64,000 nt of DNA, taken from Staphylococcus intermedius NCTC 11048 (GTDB taxonomy: Bacteria > Bacillota > Bacilli > Staphylococcales > Staphylococcaceae). Both the position numbers and the translations under genes were made by a program. A model generated the notes under the pieces. That model ran no database searches. It was not told where the DNA came from and saw only the letters and a program-made list of their open reading frames with translations. The first letter of the stretch is position 1. Every line of letters starts with the position of its first letter. Location: contig NZ_PPQH01000009.1 in NCBI RefSeq assembly GCF_002902385.1, positions 1 to 64,000 on the forward strand, read 5' to 3'. Shown here one piece after another: positions 44,893 to 54,988 of this stretch.

Positions 44893-45375
44893 ATGAGACA
44901 AATAGGTTTGAATGTCATGATTGCGTTTTTATGGGTGCTATTCCAAGATGAAGATGCTTTCCGACTCACGACTTTTGTAACAGGTTATATTATCGGTATT
45001 GTGGTCATCTATATTGTGCATAAATTTTTCGATCAAGAATTTTATCCGAAAAAAATCTGGGTATCGATTAAGTTCCTGGCTGTTTATTTATTTCAATTAT
45101 TGACAGCTACGATTTCAATTGCGAATTACGTGCTTTTCAAAACAAATCAAATGGACCCAGGATTAGTCACATATAAAACACAATTAGACAAAGATTGGGA
45201 AATTACGTTTCTAACGATTCTTATCATTATTACGCCGGGATCAACAGTCATTCGTGTGAATCGTGAACCGAGTATTTTCTTGATTCATGCGATTGATACG
45301 ACTGAAAAAGAGAAAAAGAGCTTACTCAAAAGTATTAAACAATATGAGGAATTAATCGTGGAGGTGACGAAATGA
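44893..45375 (+). CDS. mnhE2: Mnh2 antiporter subunit E
   Basis: 160 residues, MrpE family: helices at the start ([12 protein letters not shown]), then [24 protein letters not shown] and the cytosolic [23 protein letters not shown] with the conserved TPGT/S segment. The ATG directly follows the mnhD2 stop; its stop overlaps mnhF2 by 4 bases. Confidence 0.94.
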   Translation: MRQIGLNVMIAFLWVLFQDEDAFRLTTFVTGYIIGIVVIYIVHKFFDQEFYPKKIWVSIKFLAVYLFQLLTATISIANYVLFKTNQMDPGLVTYKTQLDKDWEITFLTILIIITPGSTVIRVNREPSIFLIHAIDTTEKEKKSLLKSIKQYEELIVEVTK

Positions 45376-45665
45376 TTGAGCAATTAACGCAATTCTTTTT
45401 ATCAAGTGCATTAGTAATTTTTGCAATTTCGTTAGTCGTCGTATTATTTCGTCTTATCAAAGGGCCAACTACTGCGGATCGTGTTGTCGCTTTTGATGCC
45501 ATCAGTGCGATTTTAATGTCGACAGTAGGGGTGCTCAGTCTATTATTTGAAACATTTTCATTTTTAGACTCGGTATTGCTCATAGCGATTATTTCATTTT
45601 TAAGCTCGGTCACAATTTCCCGTTTTATCGAAGGAGGCAATGTATTTCATGGCGATGACAAATGA
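45372..45665 (+). CDS. mnhF2: Mnh2 antiporter subunit F
   Basis: 97 residues, three helices, MrpF family: [22 protein letters not shown] is the conserved segment. Starts at the overlapping ATGA of mnhE2. Confidence 0.94.
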   Translation: MIEQLTQFFLSSALVIFAISLVVVLFRLIKGPTTADRVVAFDAISAILMSTVGVLSLLFETFSFLDSVLLIAIISFLSSVTISRFIEGGNVFHGDDK

Positions 45666-46095
45666 TATCATTGAACTTTTAGCAGCCTTTCTTGTATTCG
45701 CGGGAAGTATTATTGCATTAGTGAGTGCCATTGGTTTAGTGCGGTTTAAAGATGTGTTTTTACGCATCCATGCAGCGACCAAGGCTTCGACAGCAGCAGT
45801 GCTGTTGACACTTGTCGGCGTATTTATCTACTTTATCATTGCACAAGGTTATTACAGTGTACGGACGTTGTTAGCATTAGTATTTATTAATATTACTGCA
45901 CCCGTGGGCGGCCACCTTATCTCAAGAGCGGCATACCGCACAGGTGCCTATATGTATCAAAAAAATGCCTATCAACAAAATACAGATTTGAACCAAGCAG
46001 ATTTGGATGAAGAAGCCAAAAGACAAATGCGAATCGAAAAACGTGCCAAGCGCCGTAAAAGTATTTACTCACGATTAGATAAAGATGAATCTTAG
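45649..46095 (+). CDS. mnhG2: Mnh2 antiporter subunit G
   Basis: 148 residues from ATG 45649; ATG 45640 is only 2-3 bases from the GGAGG at 45633-45637, so 45649 is preferred. MrpG family: [32 protein letters not shown] and [23 protein letters not shown]. The C-terminus has a long charged tail ([18 protein letters not shown]). Last gene of the operon. Confidence 0.93.
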   Translation: MAMTNDIIELLAAFLVFAGSIIALVSAIGLVRFKDVFLRIHAATKASTAAVLLTLVGVFIYFIIAQGYYSVRTLLALVFINITAPVGGHLISRAAYRTGAYMYQKNAYQQNTDLNQADLDEEAKRQMRIEKRAKRRKSIYSRLDKDES

Positions 46096-46110
46096 GTAAG
46101 ATATACAAAA

Positions 46111-46168
46111 CCCCCTCTCTATGAATTGAAGTCGAAACTTTATATCATAGAGAAGGGGATTTTTTATA
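46111..46168 (+). terminator. mnh2 operon terminator
   Basis: CCCC-TCTCTATGA (46111-46124) pairs with TCATAGAGAAGGGG (46145-46158), then ATTTTTT. A closely similar hairpin occurs at 46431-46483. Confidence 0.85.
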
Positions 46169-46430
46169 GCATTTCCCTTTATTTAAGATGTAGGACGTAT
46201 TATAAATAGCAAGAATCAGCCCTTGCAATCATCCCCCTTCATCCAAAGAAAGGGGATTAGATGTGGATGAGTATTAATGATGAATTGTTTTCAAAGATTA
46301 TCTTACTCATTTCGACAAGCGTCACTTTCAAAAGATTGTCGAACGATACTTTACTTAATACATGGGCTTGACTGATGAGATTGCAGCCAGGGCAAGACTC
46401 CTGAGAACATGGGAATATAACGCAAAAATC

Positions 46431-46484
46431 CCCCTCTATGGAGAAGAAGTGAAAAACTTCAGTATCATAGAGAGGGTTTTTTAA
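46431..46484. terminator. Second copy of the mnh2-type hairpin
   Basis: CCCTCTATG pairs with CATAGAGAGGG (about 46467-46477), then TTTTTT. It shares CCCTCTATG and CATAGAGA with the hairpin at 46111-46168, so it is a duplicated element. In the gap 46096-46782 there is no gene. Confidence 0.6.
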
Positions 46485-46569
46485 GAATTCACTTCAGTTG
46501 AGATAGGGTACTTGTATGAAATTGCAAGAATCAGCCCTTGCACATAGTATAGCTGTCATCGTAAAGATT

Positions 46570-46692
46570 ACAAATCTGGGCGAGACTCCTGAGGGATTAG
46601 CTGAGCCGGAAAATCCACCAACGCCTCAACCAATGTAACAGTTCAATCAAGCGTTGGTTAGTTGAAGGCTCAGCCCCTAGGAACGCGAGCCC
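46570..46692. repeat. Structured intergenic repeat, copy near mntC
   Basis: GACTCCTGAGGG ... CTGAGCC ... CCAACGC-loop-GCGTTGG ... GGCTCAG CCCCTAGGAACGCG. Two nested stems, CTGAGCC/GGCTCAG and CCAACGC/GCGTTGG, form one long hairpin. A partial copy (GCAAGACTCCTGAGAAC) lies at about 46392. Confidence 0.7.
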
Positions 46693-46782
46693 AAGATAGT
46701 AATCAACGATGACAAGAACGTTATAACAAGGGATGATTCAGCAATTCAAACTTGCCAAAATTAACTGTAGAATTCTAAAAAA

Positions 46783-47703
46783 TTACTGCATACTTTCGTG
46801 AATCGTCTTAATATTCGATTCCATCATTTTATAATACGAATCCCCATCGCTACCTTCTTTACCAATCGAATCCGTATAAACTGTACCGTAAATCTTAGCA
46901 CCCGTTTCCTCACCAAGACTCTTCATACTCTTATCACTCACACTCGTTTCAAGCAATAAGTTTTTAATATTGTGTTCCTTCACAAAATCAACAGCTTGTT
47001 TCATTTGTTCTGGTGTTCCTTGGTTTTCAGTATTAATTTCCCAAATATAACCTGGTTTCACATCAAATTGTTGAGCGAAATATTTAAACGCACCTTCACT
47101 CGTAATCATGACACGTTTCTCTTTCGGAATGTCATTGAATTTATCTTTACTTTCTTTATTCAATTTCTCAAGTTTTGATAAGTATTCAGACCCTTGTTTG
47201 TCATAATCTTTAGCATGTGTTTTGTCTACATTTTCAAGGGCTGTTTGAATTGTTTTCACATACGAAATGCCATTGTCTAAGCTGAGCCAAGCGTGTGGAT
47301 CGATATTGTGTTCAGTTTTTTCACCTTGCTTTAAGTAAATCGGTTCTACATTTTTCGAAGCCTGAATCACTGTATCGTCTTTAATAGATTTATTGGCTTG
47401 TTTCAACGCTTTCTCAAACCAACCGTTACCACTTTCAAGATTGAAACCATTATAAATAATGACATCAGCGTCAGTTAAAGCTTGGACGTCTTTAGGTTTT
47501 ATTTCGTATTCGTGAGGGTCTTGACCAACTGGAACAATCGAATAAATCTCAGCGTCATCCCCTGTAATATTTTTCGTCATATCGTATAGGATAGAGTTCG
47601 TAGTGACAATTTTTAATTGATGTTTTGATTCGTCTCCTTTATTGATACCACACGCAGCGAGTAAAACAGAGAGAATCACTAAGGCGAATATTCGTTTCAT
47701 CAT
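46783..47703 (-). CDS. mntC: Manganese-binding lipoprotein MntC
   Basis: 306 residues. Lipobox LAAC. Cluster 9/A-1 metal-binding protein. Ligand regions are VPVGQDPHEYE (first His), NIDPHAWLSL (second His), TSEGAFKYFAQQFD (Glu) and VYTDSIG near the C-terminus (Asp). These match MntC of S. aureus. It binds Mn(II) outside the membrane and delivers it to MntB. Its ATG overlaps the mntB stop by 4 bases. Confidence 0.94.
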   Translation of the reverse strand: MMKRIFALVILSVLLAACGINKGDESKHQLKIVTTNSILYDMTKNITGDDAEIYSIVPVGQDPHEYEIKPKDVQALTDADVIIYNGFNLESGNGWFEKALKQANKSIKDDTVIQASKNVEPIYLKQGEKTEHNIDPHAWLSLDNGISYVKTIQTALENVDKTHAKDYDKQGSEYLSKLEKLNKESKDKFNDIPKEKRVMITSEGAFKYFAQQFDVKPGYIWEINTENQGTPEQMKQAVDFVKEHNIKNLLLETSVSDKSMKSLGEETGAKIYGTVYTDSIGKEGSDGDSYYKMMESNIKTIHESMQ

Positions 47704-48539
47704 GATGTTTGAAATGCTCCTTTTTGTAATAAGTTTTTAATTTTAATGATGCCAAATGTTAAGCCATATAACACAGCTGAAATGAGTACAATGACGGCAC
47801 CACTGGGTAAATTCATTTTAAAGCTCATATAAATGCCCAACGTTGAACTGATGACACTCAATATACTTGAAGCAATCATCATCGTGGACAATTTTTTAGT
47901 AAATAAAAACGCTGTTGAAGCGGGTGTGATTAATAGTGCGACTACTAAAATAACACCAACTGTTTGTACACTTGCGACAATCACAAGTGCGAGTAATAAC
48001 ATGACAAAGTAGTGGATGACGCTCGTATTTAAACCACTCATACGACTAAATATTGGATCAAATGTCGACATTTTCAGCGGTCTATATAAAATTAAAATTA
48101 ATGCGAGAACAACGATGCTGACAGCGAGCGTCGTGTGAAATGCGGTTTGGGTAATCGCGAGAATGTTGCCAAAGAGAATATGATACAAATCAGTGGCTGA
48201 ATGAATGACGCTAATGAGTACAATCCCTAGAGCTAAAAAAGTAGTGAAAGTAATCCCAATCGCAGCATCTTTCTTCGTTTTTGAAGCTTCAGAAATGTAT
48301 CCAATCATGATACTGCTTAACATCCCTGTTACCATTGCGCCGATAAACATTGGAATATTCATTAAAAACGAGAGTGCTACACCAGGTAGGACTGCGTGAC
48401 TCATCGCATCTCCCATCAACGATAATCCTCGTAAAATAATGAGACAACCGACCACACCACAAACGATACCGACTAAGATGGCTGTCAACATTGCACGTGA
48501 TAAAAATTGATACTCAAAGAGGTGTTGAACGAACGACAT
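47700..48539 (-). CDS. mntB: Manganese ABC permease MntB
   Basis: 279 residues, eight or nine helices, ABC-3 (ZnuB/MntB) family: LRGLSLMGDAMSHAVLPGVALSFL and VQTVGVILVVALLITPASTAFLFTKKLSTMM. It overlaps mntA by 26 bases and mntC by 4. Confidence 0.94.
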   Translation of the reverse strand: MSFVQHLFEYQFLSRAMLTAILVGIVCGVVGCLIILRGLSLMGDAMSHAVLPGVALSFLMNIPMFIGAMVTGMLSSIMIGYISEASKTKKDAAIGITFTTFLALGIVLISVIHSATDLYHILFGNILAITQTAFHTTLAVSIVVLALILILYRPLKMSTFDPIFSRMSGLNTSVIHYFVMLLLALVIVASVQTVGVILVVALLITPASTAFLFTKKLSTMMIASSILSVISSTLGIYMSFKMNLPSGAVIVLISAVLYGLTFGIIKIKNLLQKGAFQTS

Positions 48540-49290
48540 GTTGTGTGGACTCCTTTCTGTGCTTCGTTGTGTCTTCTTTAGCTTGGTGGTAGCGGCTTAA
48601 AAATACAGATTCGATATTTTCAGGTTGTAATGCTTCAGCACTGTCTCCCAAAAATGCAATCGATTGATTCAGAAGAAGAATGCGATCGAAATATTGTTCA
48701 GCTGTTGAAAGATCGTGGTGTACAATTAAAATCAATTTCCCTTGTTGCTTCAGATGTTGCAACTTCTCAAAAATAATCCGCTCACTTTTAAAATCGATGC
48801 CGACAAATGGTTCGTCTAGAAGATACACAAGACTGTCAGACATCAGTGCACGTGCGATAAAGACGCGTTGTAATTGCCCGCCACTCAATGCATGGAGCTG
48901 TCGTTTACGTAACTCATAAAGCTCGAGTTCTTTTAATAACGCATCTCTCTTTTCTCGAATTGCTTTAGGTATACGTCGAAACCAACCAATTTCTTGATAG
49001 TAGCCTGTCAGCACTAAATCTTGTACATTAATTGGAAAATCTAGATCTAGTACAGATTTTTGTGGAATATATGTAATATTTGTCAATTGTTGTTGCGCCG
49101 GTTGTTGATTCAGTGTAACTTTCCCTTTTGCAGGCAATTCTCCAATGATTGATTTGATGAGCGATGATTTTCCGCTCCCGTTCGGCCCCATAATGCCTAT
49201 CATTTCGCCGTTGAAAGGTAAATTTAAAGAGATGTTTTTAAGGACGTGTTTTTGTCCAAGATGTAAGTTTAAGTTTTCTATAGATAACAT
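48514..49290 (-). CDS. mntA: Manganese ABC transporter ATPase MntA
   Basis: 258 residues from the ATG at 49290 (AAAGGTGGTGG). Walker A GPNGSGKSSLIKS, signature LSGGQLQRVFIARAL, Walker B VYLLDEPFVGID and the following His loop LIVHHDLSTAEQYFD. First gene of mntABC. Confidence 0.95.
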   Translation of the reverse strand: MLSIENLNLHLGQKHVLKNISLNLPFNGEMIGIMGPNGSGKSSLIKSIIGELPAKGKVTLNQQPAQQQLTNITYIPQKSVLDLDFPINVQDLVLTGYYQEIGWFRRIPKAIREKRDALLKELELYELRKRQLHALSGGQLQRVFIARALMSDSLVYLLDEPFVGIDFKSERIIFEKLQHLKQQGKLILIVHHDLSTAEQYFDRILLLNQSIAFLGDSAEALQPENIESVFLSRYHQAKEDTTKHRKESTQHVVRSTPL

Positions 49291-49314
49291 AATTACCACC
49301 ACCTTTATTTTAAG

Positions 49315-49359
49315 TTAGGTTACCCTAATAAAATTATACGATAAATTGAAAATTGTCAA
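49315..49359 (-). promoter_or_regulatory. mntABC promoter and MntR-type operator
   Basis: On the minus strand -35 TTGACA (49354-49359) and -10 TATAAT (49333-49338), spacing 15. Just downstream lies the near-palindrome TTAGGTTACCCTAA (49315-49328), of the DtxR/MntR type. Repression by Mn-loaded MntR, whose gene is divergent, is expected. Confidence 0.75.
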
Positions 49360-49411
49360 TATGAATTCGTTTCGTGGTACAATAAAGTGAATATTTGAGA
49401 GAGGTGAACAT

Positions 49412-50059
49412 ATGTTAACTGAGGAAAAAGAAGACTATCTTAAAGCGATTTTAAGTCATGATGGTATAAATACGTATGTTTCGAATAAAACATTGTCTCG
49501 CTTTTTAAATATCAAACCGCCATCCGTGAGTGAAATGGTAGGGCGTTTAGAAAAGGAAGGCTATGTGATTACTAAGCCATATAAAGGTGTTAAATTGTCA
49601 GAGCTTGGTTTAACATATACGTTAGATGTGATTAAACGCCATCGTCTCATTGAATTGTTTCTCATTGAAGTATTGAACTATACTTGGGAAGAAGTGCACG
49701 TTGAAGCGGAAGTGTTAGAGCATCGTGTGTCGAAACTCTTTGTTGAACGATTAGATGAGCTTTTAAAATATCCAAAAACGTGTCCTCATGGTGGTGTCAT
49801 ACCGCGGGACAATCATTTTGAAGAAATATATAAGGTACCACTCCTCTCTTTTGAAGAAGGCGATGTTGTAACGATTCGACGTGTGCGAGATCGTTCGGAA
49901 TTGTTGGTGTTCCTATCTAGTAAGGCGCTGTCGATTGGAGATACGGTGAAAGTGATAGCGAAGGATGATATTAATCATTTGTTGGAGTTGGAGAATAAGG
50001 GCGAGAAGATTGTGTTGAGTTATCAGAATGCAGAAGTGATTTTTGGTGAAAAAGTATAG
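49412..50059 (+). CDS. mntR: Manganese-responsive regulator MntR
   Basis: 215 residues, DtxR/MntR family with three domains: winged helix (EEKEDYLKAILSH, IKPPSVSEMVGRLEKEGYV), metal-binding and dimer domain (RHRLIELFLIEVLNYTWEEVHVEAEVLEHRVS has the His/Glu ligands, CPHGGVIP) and a C-terminal FeoA/SH3-like domain. The length with the third domain is as in staphylococcal MntR. Divergent from mntABC, whose operator it should bind. Confidence 0.93.
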   Translation: MLTEEKEDYLKAILSHDGINTYVSNKTLSRFLNIKPPSVSEMVGRLEKEGYVITKPYKGVKLSELGLTYTLDVIKRHRLIELFLIEVLNYTWEEVHVEAEVLEHRVSKLFVERLDELLKYPKTCPHGGVIPRDNHFEEIYKVPLLSFEEGDVVTIRRVRDRSELLVFLSSKALSIGDTVKVIAKDDINHLLELENKGEKIVLSYQNAEVIFGEKV

Positions 50060-50124
50060 TTTTATCAACATTTCGATTACATGATAAAGGTAGCGAATCT
50101 TTACAGATTGCTGAACCAACCGAC

Positions 50125-50240
50125 GCTTTCCTAGGGGCTGATCCTTCAACTAAATTCGGCTTGATTGAGGTATACACTTAGATGAAGCCGAATTGGATTT
50201 TCTGGATCAGCTGTTCCCTCAGGAGTCGCGGTTGGTTTTT
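50125..50240. repeat. Structured intergenic repeat, copy after mntR (inverted)
   Basis: Reads in the opposite direction to the 46.6-kb copy: CTAGGGGCTGATCC, ATTCGGC-loop-GCCGAAT, GGATCAG, CTCAGGAGTC. Stems GCTGATCC/GGATCAGC and ATTCGGC/GCCGAAT correspond in position to those at 46.6 kb but with compensating base changes. Confidence 0.7.
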
Positions 50241-50390
50241 GCAATCTGAGGTGTAGTGATGCTAACTTTTAAGAGTGTGGAAATGAGAAATGGCTGATAC
50301 TCATTACAGTTCAACTCAATCGCTGTCTACCTTTTCTTGGAAGGTGATGGGAGATAAGTTTTATGGATGTCGAGATTGTGTGGCTTATTC

Positions 50391-50530
50391 TTCAACTAAA
50401 TTCGGCTTGATTGAGGTATACATTTAGATGAAGCCGAATTGGATTTTCTGGATCAGCTGATCCCTCGGGAGTCTTGCCCGGTTCTTGCAATCTGAGGTGT
50501 AGTGATGCTAACTTTTAAGAGTTTGGAAAT
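50391..50530. repeat. Second tandem copy of the structured repeat
   Basis: From TTCAACTAAATTCGGC at 50391 on, the sequence repeats 50145 onwards (offset 246 bases) almost unchanged for about 140 bases, including GCCGAAT, GGATCAGCTG, GGGAGTC and the following GCAATCTGAGGTGTAGTG. This is a recent tandem duplication of part of the element. The whole gap 50060-50782 has no gene. Confidence 0.7.
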
Positions 50531-50712
50531 GAGAAAATAGCTGATATTCATCCACATTTCAACTCAATCACACGCCACTTTCTTTTGGAGAAGTGGGGAA
50601 GTTGAGCGGTTATTGCAATTAGATCAGAGCTGTACTTTCTAGGGGCTTATCTCAACTCAATTTAGTTAATCAATATCGAAGTGACAAGTGATGAGGGTAT
50701 TAATAACAAATA

Positions 50713-50760
50713 AAAAACGGTTGTAGCAGAAAGTGAGATTTCTCATCTACAACCGTTTTT
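50713..50760 (-). terminator. sirABC terminator
   Basis: AAAAACGGTTGTAG (50713-50726) pairs with CTACAACCGTTTTT (50747-50760), a perfect 14-bp stem flanked by A and T runs; it can act in both directions. Confidence 0.9.
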
Positions 50761-50782
50761 GTGTTGTGCTTTTTGTGGATGT

Positions 50783-51781
50783 CTACAATTTTTTGACGGT
50801 GAGTAATAAATAGATAAAGAATGGGGCACCAAATGCAGCGATGAAGACGCCGGCAGGGACTTCTTTCGGTAAAAAGAGTGTGCGTCCTATTAAATCTGCC
50901 ACCATTAAAGAAATGGCGCCGATACAAGCGGTCATGACGAATTGCTTAAATGTGCTTGTACGAATGAGTGTTTTGGCGATATGCGGTGCGATTAATCCAA
51001 TAAAACCAATATTACCGACAAAACTGATTGCGACGGATACGAGTAATGTTGCGACGATAATTTGAAAAATCCGTGTTTGTTGAATATGTAGACCGAGTCC
51101 AGTCGCGACCGAATCATGTAAAGCAGCAATTTTCATGCGCGGTATGATGACCCATAAGAGTGGAAACATCAATAGTAGCGCACCACATAAAAGCAAGCTA
51201 TCTTGAAATGAAGCACCGTATAAACTCCCAACGAGCCATGTATAGGCTTTAGCTGCGGAGAGTTGCTTGGCTGTGAGTAACAGACCTTGTGTGATACCCA
51301 TAAGTACGGTTTGTAATGCAATCCCAATAATGATTAATGTTGAAGGACGGATTTGTTGGTTCAATTGAAATGACATCAAAATCAACATTGCGATAGTTCC
51401 TCCCGTGATGGCGAATAGCGGAAGAAGATGAATGCTCAAGTGGCTGAACCAAGTGATGAATAGTACAGCACTTAAACTTGCACCCCCTGTGACACCAATA
51501 ATATCAGGAGAAGCAATAGGGTTTTTCAAGACGTTTTGTAATAATAGTCCACTGATGCCTAGAGCAGTACCCGCAAGGATGGCCAATGTAATACGGGGAA
51601 GGCGTAAAACTTCTAACGTAAACTGATACGGACTTGCACTCGGATCAATGAAATATGCGATGATGTCTGTCAAATGAATGACGTCTGAACCGAACATCAT
51701 GCTTAAAAAGCCTACGATGACGATACTCACAAGGCCGATGCACAGATGTATGTTGTCTTTAGTATAGCGCTCATTTTTCAT
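50783..51781 (-). CDS. sirC: Staphyloferrin B ABC permease SirC
   Basis: 332 residues from the ATG at 51781, which overlaps the sirB stop (ATGA). The frame is open further upstream but only inside sirB. FecCD family, about ten helices: LRLPRITLAILAGTALGISGLLLQNVLKNPIASPDIIGV and FVGNIGFIGLIAPHIAKTLI. With SirB it forms the channel for Fe-staphyloferrin B. No ATPase gene belongs to the operon; FhuC serves in S. aureus. Confidence 0.92.
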   Translation of the reverse strand: MKNERYTKDNIHLCIGLVSIVIVGFLSMMFGSDVIHLTDIIAYFIDPSASPYQFTLEVLRLPRITLAILAGTALGISGLLLQNVLKNPIASPDIIGVTGGASLSAVLFITWFSHLSIHLLPLFAITGGTIAMLILMSFQLNQQIRPSTLIIIGIALQTVLMGITQGLLLTAKQLSAAKAYTWLVGSLYGASFQDSLLLCGALLLMFPLLWVIIPRMKIAALHDSVATGLGLHIQQTRIFQIIVATLLVSVAISFVGNIGFIGLIAPHIAKTLIRTSTFKQFVMTACIGAISLMVADLIGRTLFLPKEVPAGVFIAAFGAPFFIYLLLTVKKL

Positions 51782-52773
51782 ACACGGTAAATCCCCTTTT
51801 TCATAAGATAAATCAACACTAAAGCGCCCAAAATGCCTGTAATAATGCCTACAGGTAGCTCTAGAGGACGAATCATCCATCGCGCAAGAATGTCAGCACT
51901 AATCATTAAACAAGCTCCGAGCAATGCAGAGTACGGTATCAATAACTGATAGCGGGGTGGGAGCACAAGTTTTGCGATATTTGGAACGATGAGTCCGACA
52001 AATAAGATAGAGCCCGCAAGTGCAACGGAACTTCCTGCAAGTACACTAATCAAGAATACAATCACCCATTTGATGCGCTTTACATTTTGTCCTAAGCCTG
52101 TCGCAATCTCATGGCTCGTCATCAAAATATTGAGATGTGGCGCGATAAAAAGTGATGCAACGAGGAAGAGAATCATGATCACCATCATCCACGGTATGTC
52201 CCAAATATTACGCAATGATACGGAACCGCTCAGCCAGAATAACAAGCCTTGTAGATTCGTTTCGTTCATAATTAAAATCCCTTGCGTAAAAGCAGTGAAC
52301 AGCATTGAAATCGAAGCACCAGCCAGGATGACGCGTTGTGGTGAAAAACGTGCTTGTTTAAACATGCCCAATGCTACAACGAGTATTGTGACGAGAATAG
52401 CACCTACGAAAGCCATCACAACAAGTGCTTCAAATGAGTGTACACGAATCAACGTGATGCCCACGACGATAAAAAAGACGGCGCCTGCATTAATACCGAA
52501 CAGTCCAGGTGAAGCAACCGTATTTCGCGTGAGTACTTGCATGAATAGGCCTGAAACCGCGAGTGCCGCACCTGTGAGAAGGGCGATGATTGTTCGAGAA
52601 GCACGTGAACCTGTCACAAGTGTATGTATATCGTTTTGGCCGTCAAAGTGGAAGAACGCCTGTATCAACTGAGGTAGTGATACAAGCGTGTTTCCAATCA
52701 TTAAGCTTAAAAACGATACAATGACAAGGCATAAACCTGCGATAAATATATGATGTATCGGTTTAAGCGACAT
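51778..52773 (-). CDS. sirB: Staphyloferrin B ABC permease SirB
   Basis: 331 residues, FecCD family: RASRTIIALLTGAALAVSGLFMQVLTRNTVASPGLFGINAG, ALAGSILFVGLIVPNIAKLVLPP. About ten helices. It lies between sirA (16 bases) and sirC (overlap of 4 bases). Confidence 0.93.
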   Translation of the reverse strand: MSLKPIHHIFIAGLCLVIVSFLSLMIGNTLVSLPQLIQAFFHFDGQNDIHTLVTGSRASRTIIALLTGAALAVSGLFMQVLTRNTVASPGLFGINAGAVFFIVVGITLIRVHSFEALVVMAFVGAILVTILVVALGMFKQARFSPQRVILAGASISMLFTAFTQGILIMNETNLQGLLFWLSGSVSLRNIWDIPWMMVIMILFLVASLFIAPHLNILMTSHEIATGLGQNVKRIKWVIVFLISVLAGSSVALAGSILFVGLIVPNIAKLVLPPRYQLLIPYSALLGACLMISADILARWMIRPLELPVGIITGILGALVLIYLMKKGIYRV

Positions 52774-52789
52774 AATGTAACTCCTTAAG

Positions 52790-53773
52790 TTATTGCTTTT
52801 TAATTTCTAGTTTTTCGTACAAATCATCAATCAATTTAAGTGAAGATTGGTAGCCACCTGCTAAGTTCCAAGTGATTTCATCTACACCATCAACGACATG
52901 TCCTTTTTTCACAGCGTCTAAGTTTTTCCATTCTGTGCTTGATGTCCATTCTTGTTCTGTTTTTTGTACAAGTTCAGCATCTTTTGCGTTAGGATCAGAT
53001 TTGAAGATGAAAATTTGGTCCGCATCCATCAATGGGATACTTTCTTTTGAAGTGAGTTGAATAATATCTTTTCCTTTATCCACTTCTTTTTGTTGTGCTT
53101 CAGGACGTTTGAATCCTAAATCTTGTAAAATATCTCCAGCATAACCGCCAGCGTAAATACGTGTTTGGTCAGCGCGGAAGTTTACGACAGAAGCAGAAAT
53201 CGGCCATGCGTCACCGTATTTTGCTTTAGCATCTTTTTGGAATGCTTTCACTTTATCGTCATATTTTTGAAGTAAAGATTTTGCTTCTTTCTCTTTCCCT
53301 AAAGCTTTCCCCATTAATTCAGTTGTATCTTTAAATTTATAAACGGTATCTGTCGTAATCGTTGGTGCGATTTTTGACAATTGATCATACACTTTTTCGT
53401 TTCTCACTTTAGAAGCAACGATTAAATCTGGTTTTAATTTTGAAATTTCTTCTAAGTTCGGCGCAGGTTCTTGACCGACATTTTTCGTGTCTTTTAAATC
53501 ATCTCTAAGGTATTCAAATTGAGGGGCTTGTGTCCAAGATTCTACTGCACCCACGGGTTTTACACCTAATGAGACTGCGACATCAGTTGCGCCTTGATAT
53601 AAAGTAACGACACGTTTAGGTTCACCTTTGATTTCAGTTGTTCCCATGGTGTGTTTAACGGTTGTTGTATCTGCTTTCTTTTCTGACGCTTCATTTTTAC
53701 TTGTGTTGCCACACGCAGATAAGACGAATAATAAGACTAAAGGTAAAACGAGTAGCTGTAAAAGTTTATTCAT
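52790..53773 (-). CDS. sirA: Staphyloferrin B-binding lipoprotein SirA
   Basis: 327 residues, lipobox LSAC. Very close to S. aureus SirA over its whole length: RVVTLYQGATDVAVSLGVKPVGAVESWTQ, VGQEPAPNLEEISKLKPDLIVASKVRNEKVYDQLSKIAPT, VVNFRADQTRIYAGGYAGDIL, ITWNLAGGYQSSLKLIDDLYEKL. It captures Fe-staphyloferrin B at the membrane surface. First gene of sirABC, divergent from sbn. Confidence 0.96.
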   Translation of the reverse strand: MNKLLQLLVLPLVLLFVLSACGNTSKNEASEKKADTTTVKHTMGTTEIKGEPKRVVTLYQGATDVAVSLGVKPVGAVESWTQAPQFEYLRDDLKDTKNVGQEPAPNLEEISKLKPDLIVASKVRNEKVYDQLSKIAPTITTDTVYKFKDTTELMGKALGKEKEAKSLLQKYDDKVKAFQKDAKAKYGDAWPISASVVNFRADQTRIYAGGYAGDILQDLGFKRPEAQQKEVDKGKDIIQLTSKESIPLMDADQIFIFKSDPNAKDAELVQKTEQEWTSSTEWKNLDAVKKGHVVDGVDEITWNLAGGYQSSLKLIDDLYEKLEIKKQ

Positions 53774-53814
53774 GAGATTTACTTTCCTCCTATGTATCAG
53801 CGGTATTTTTTAGT

Positions 53815-53868
53815 AATAATGAGAATCATTATCAATTAAAGTATGTCGAATTCCGGAGCATAAGTCAA
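53815..53868 (-). promoter_or_regulatory. sirABC promoter with Fur box
   Basis: On the minus strand -35 TTGACT (53863-53868), 17 bases, -10 CATACT (53840-53845). A Fur box (about 53815-53835, AATGAGAATCATTATCAA) lies over the start point, which gives iron repression. Confidence 0.8.
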
Positions 53869-53904
53869 TAATATTTTTATCATTTTTGGAAAAACTATAA
53901 ATGT

Positions 53905-53964
53905 TTGACTTATAAATTGAATATCAATATAATGCCACCATAACCGATAATGATAATCATTCTC
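53905..53964 (+). promoter_or_regulatory. sbn operon promoter with Fur box
   Basis: TTGACT (53905-53910), 17 bases, TATAAT (53928-53933). The Fur box GATAATGATAATCATTCTC (53946-53964) differs at two positions from the 19-base consensus and covers the transcription start. Confidence 0.85.
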
Positions 53965-53979
53965 AGTTATGAAATTTAA

Positions 53980-54987
<1,008 letters not shown>

Positions 54988-54988
54988 T

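Noticed and set aside
50783-51880. Longer N-terminus for sirC
   Set aside because: The extra 33 codons lie inside sirB in another frame and do not look like protein; the ATG in the ATGA overlap is the natural start.
51989-52672. 227-codon plus-strand frame opposite sirB
   Set aside because: Antisense to a well-conserved membrane protein gene; low-complexity Thr/Ile/Ala composition is typical of such shadows.
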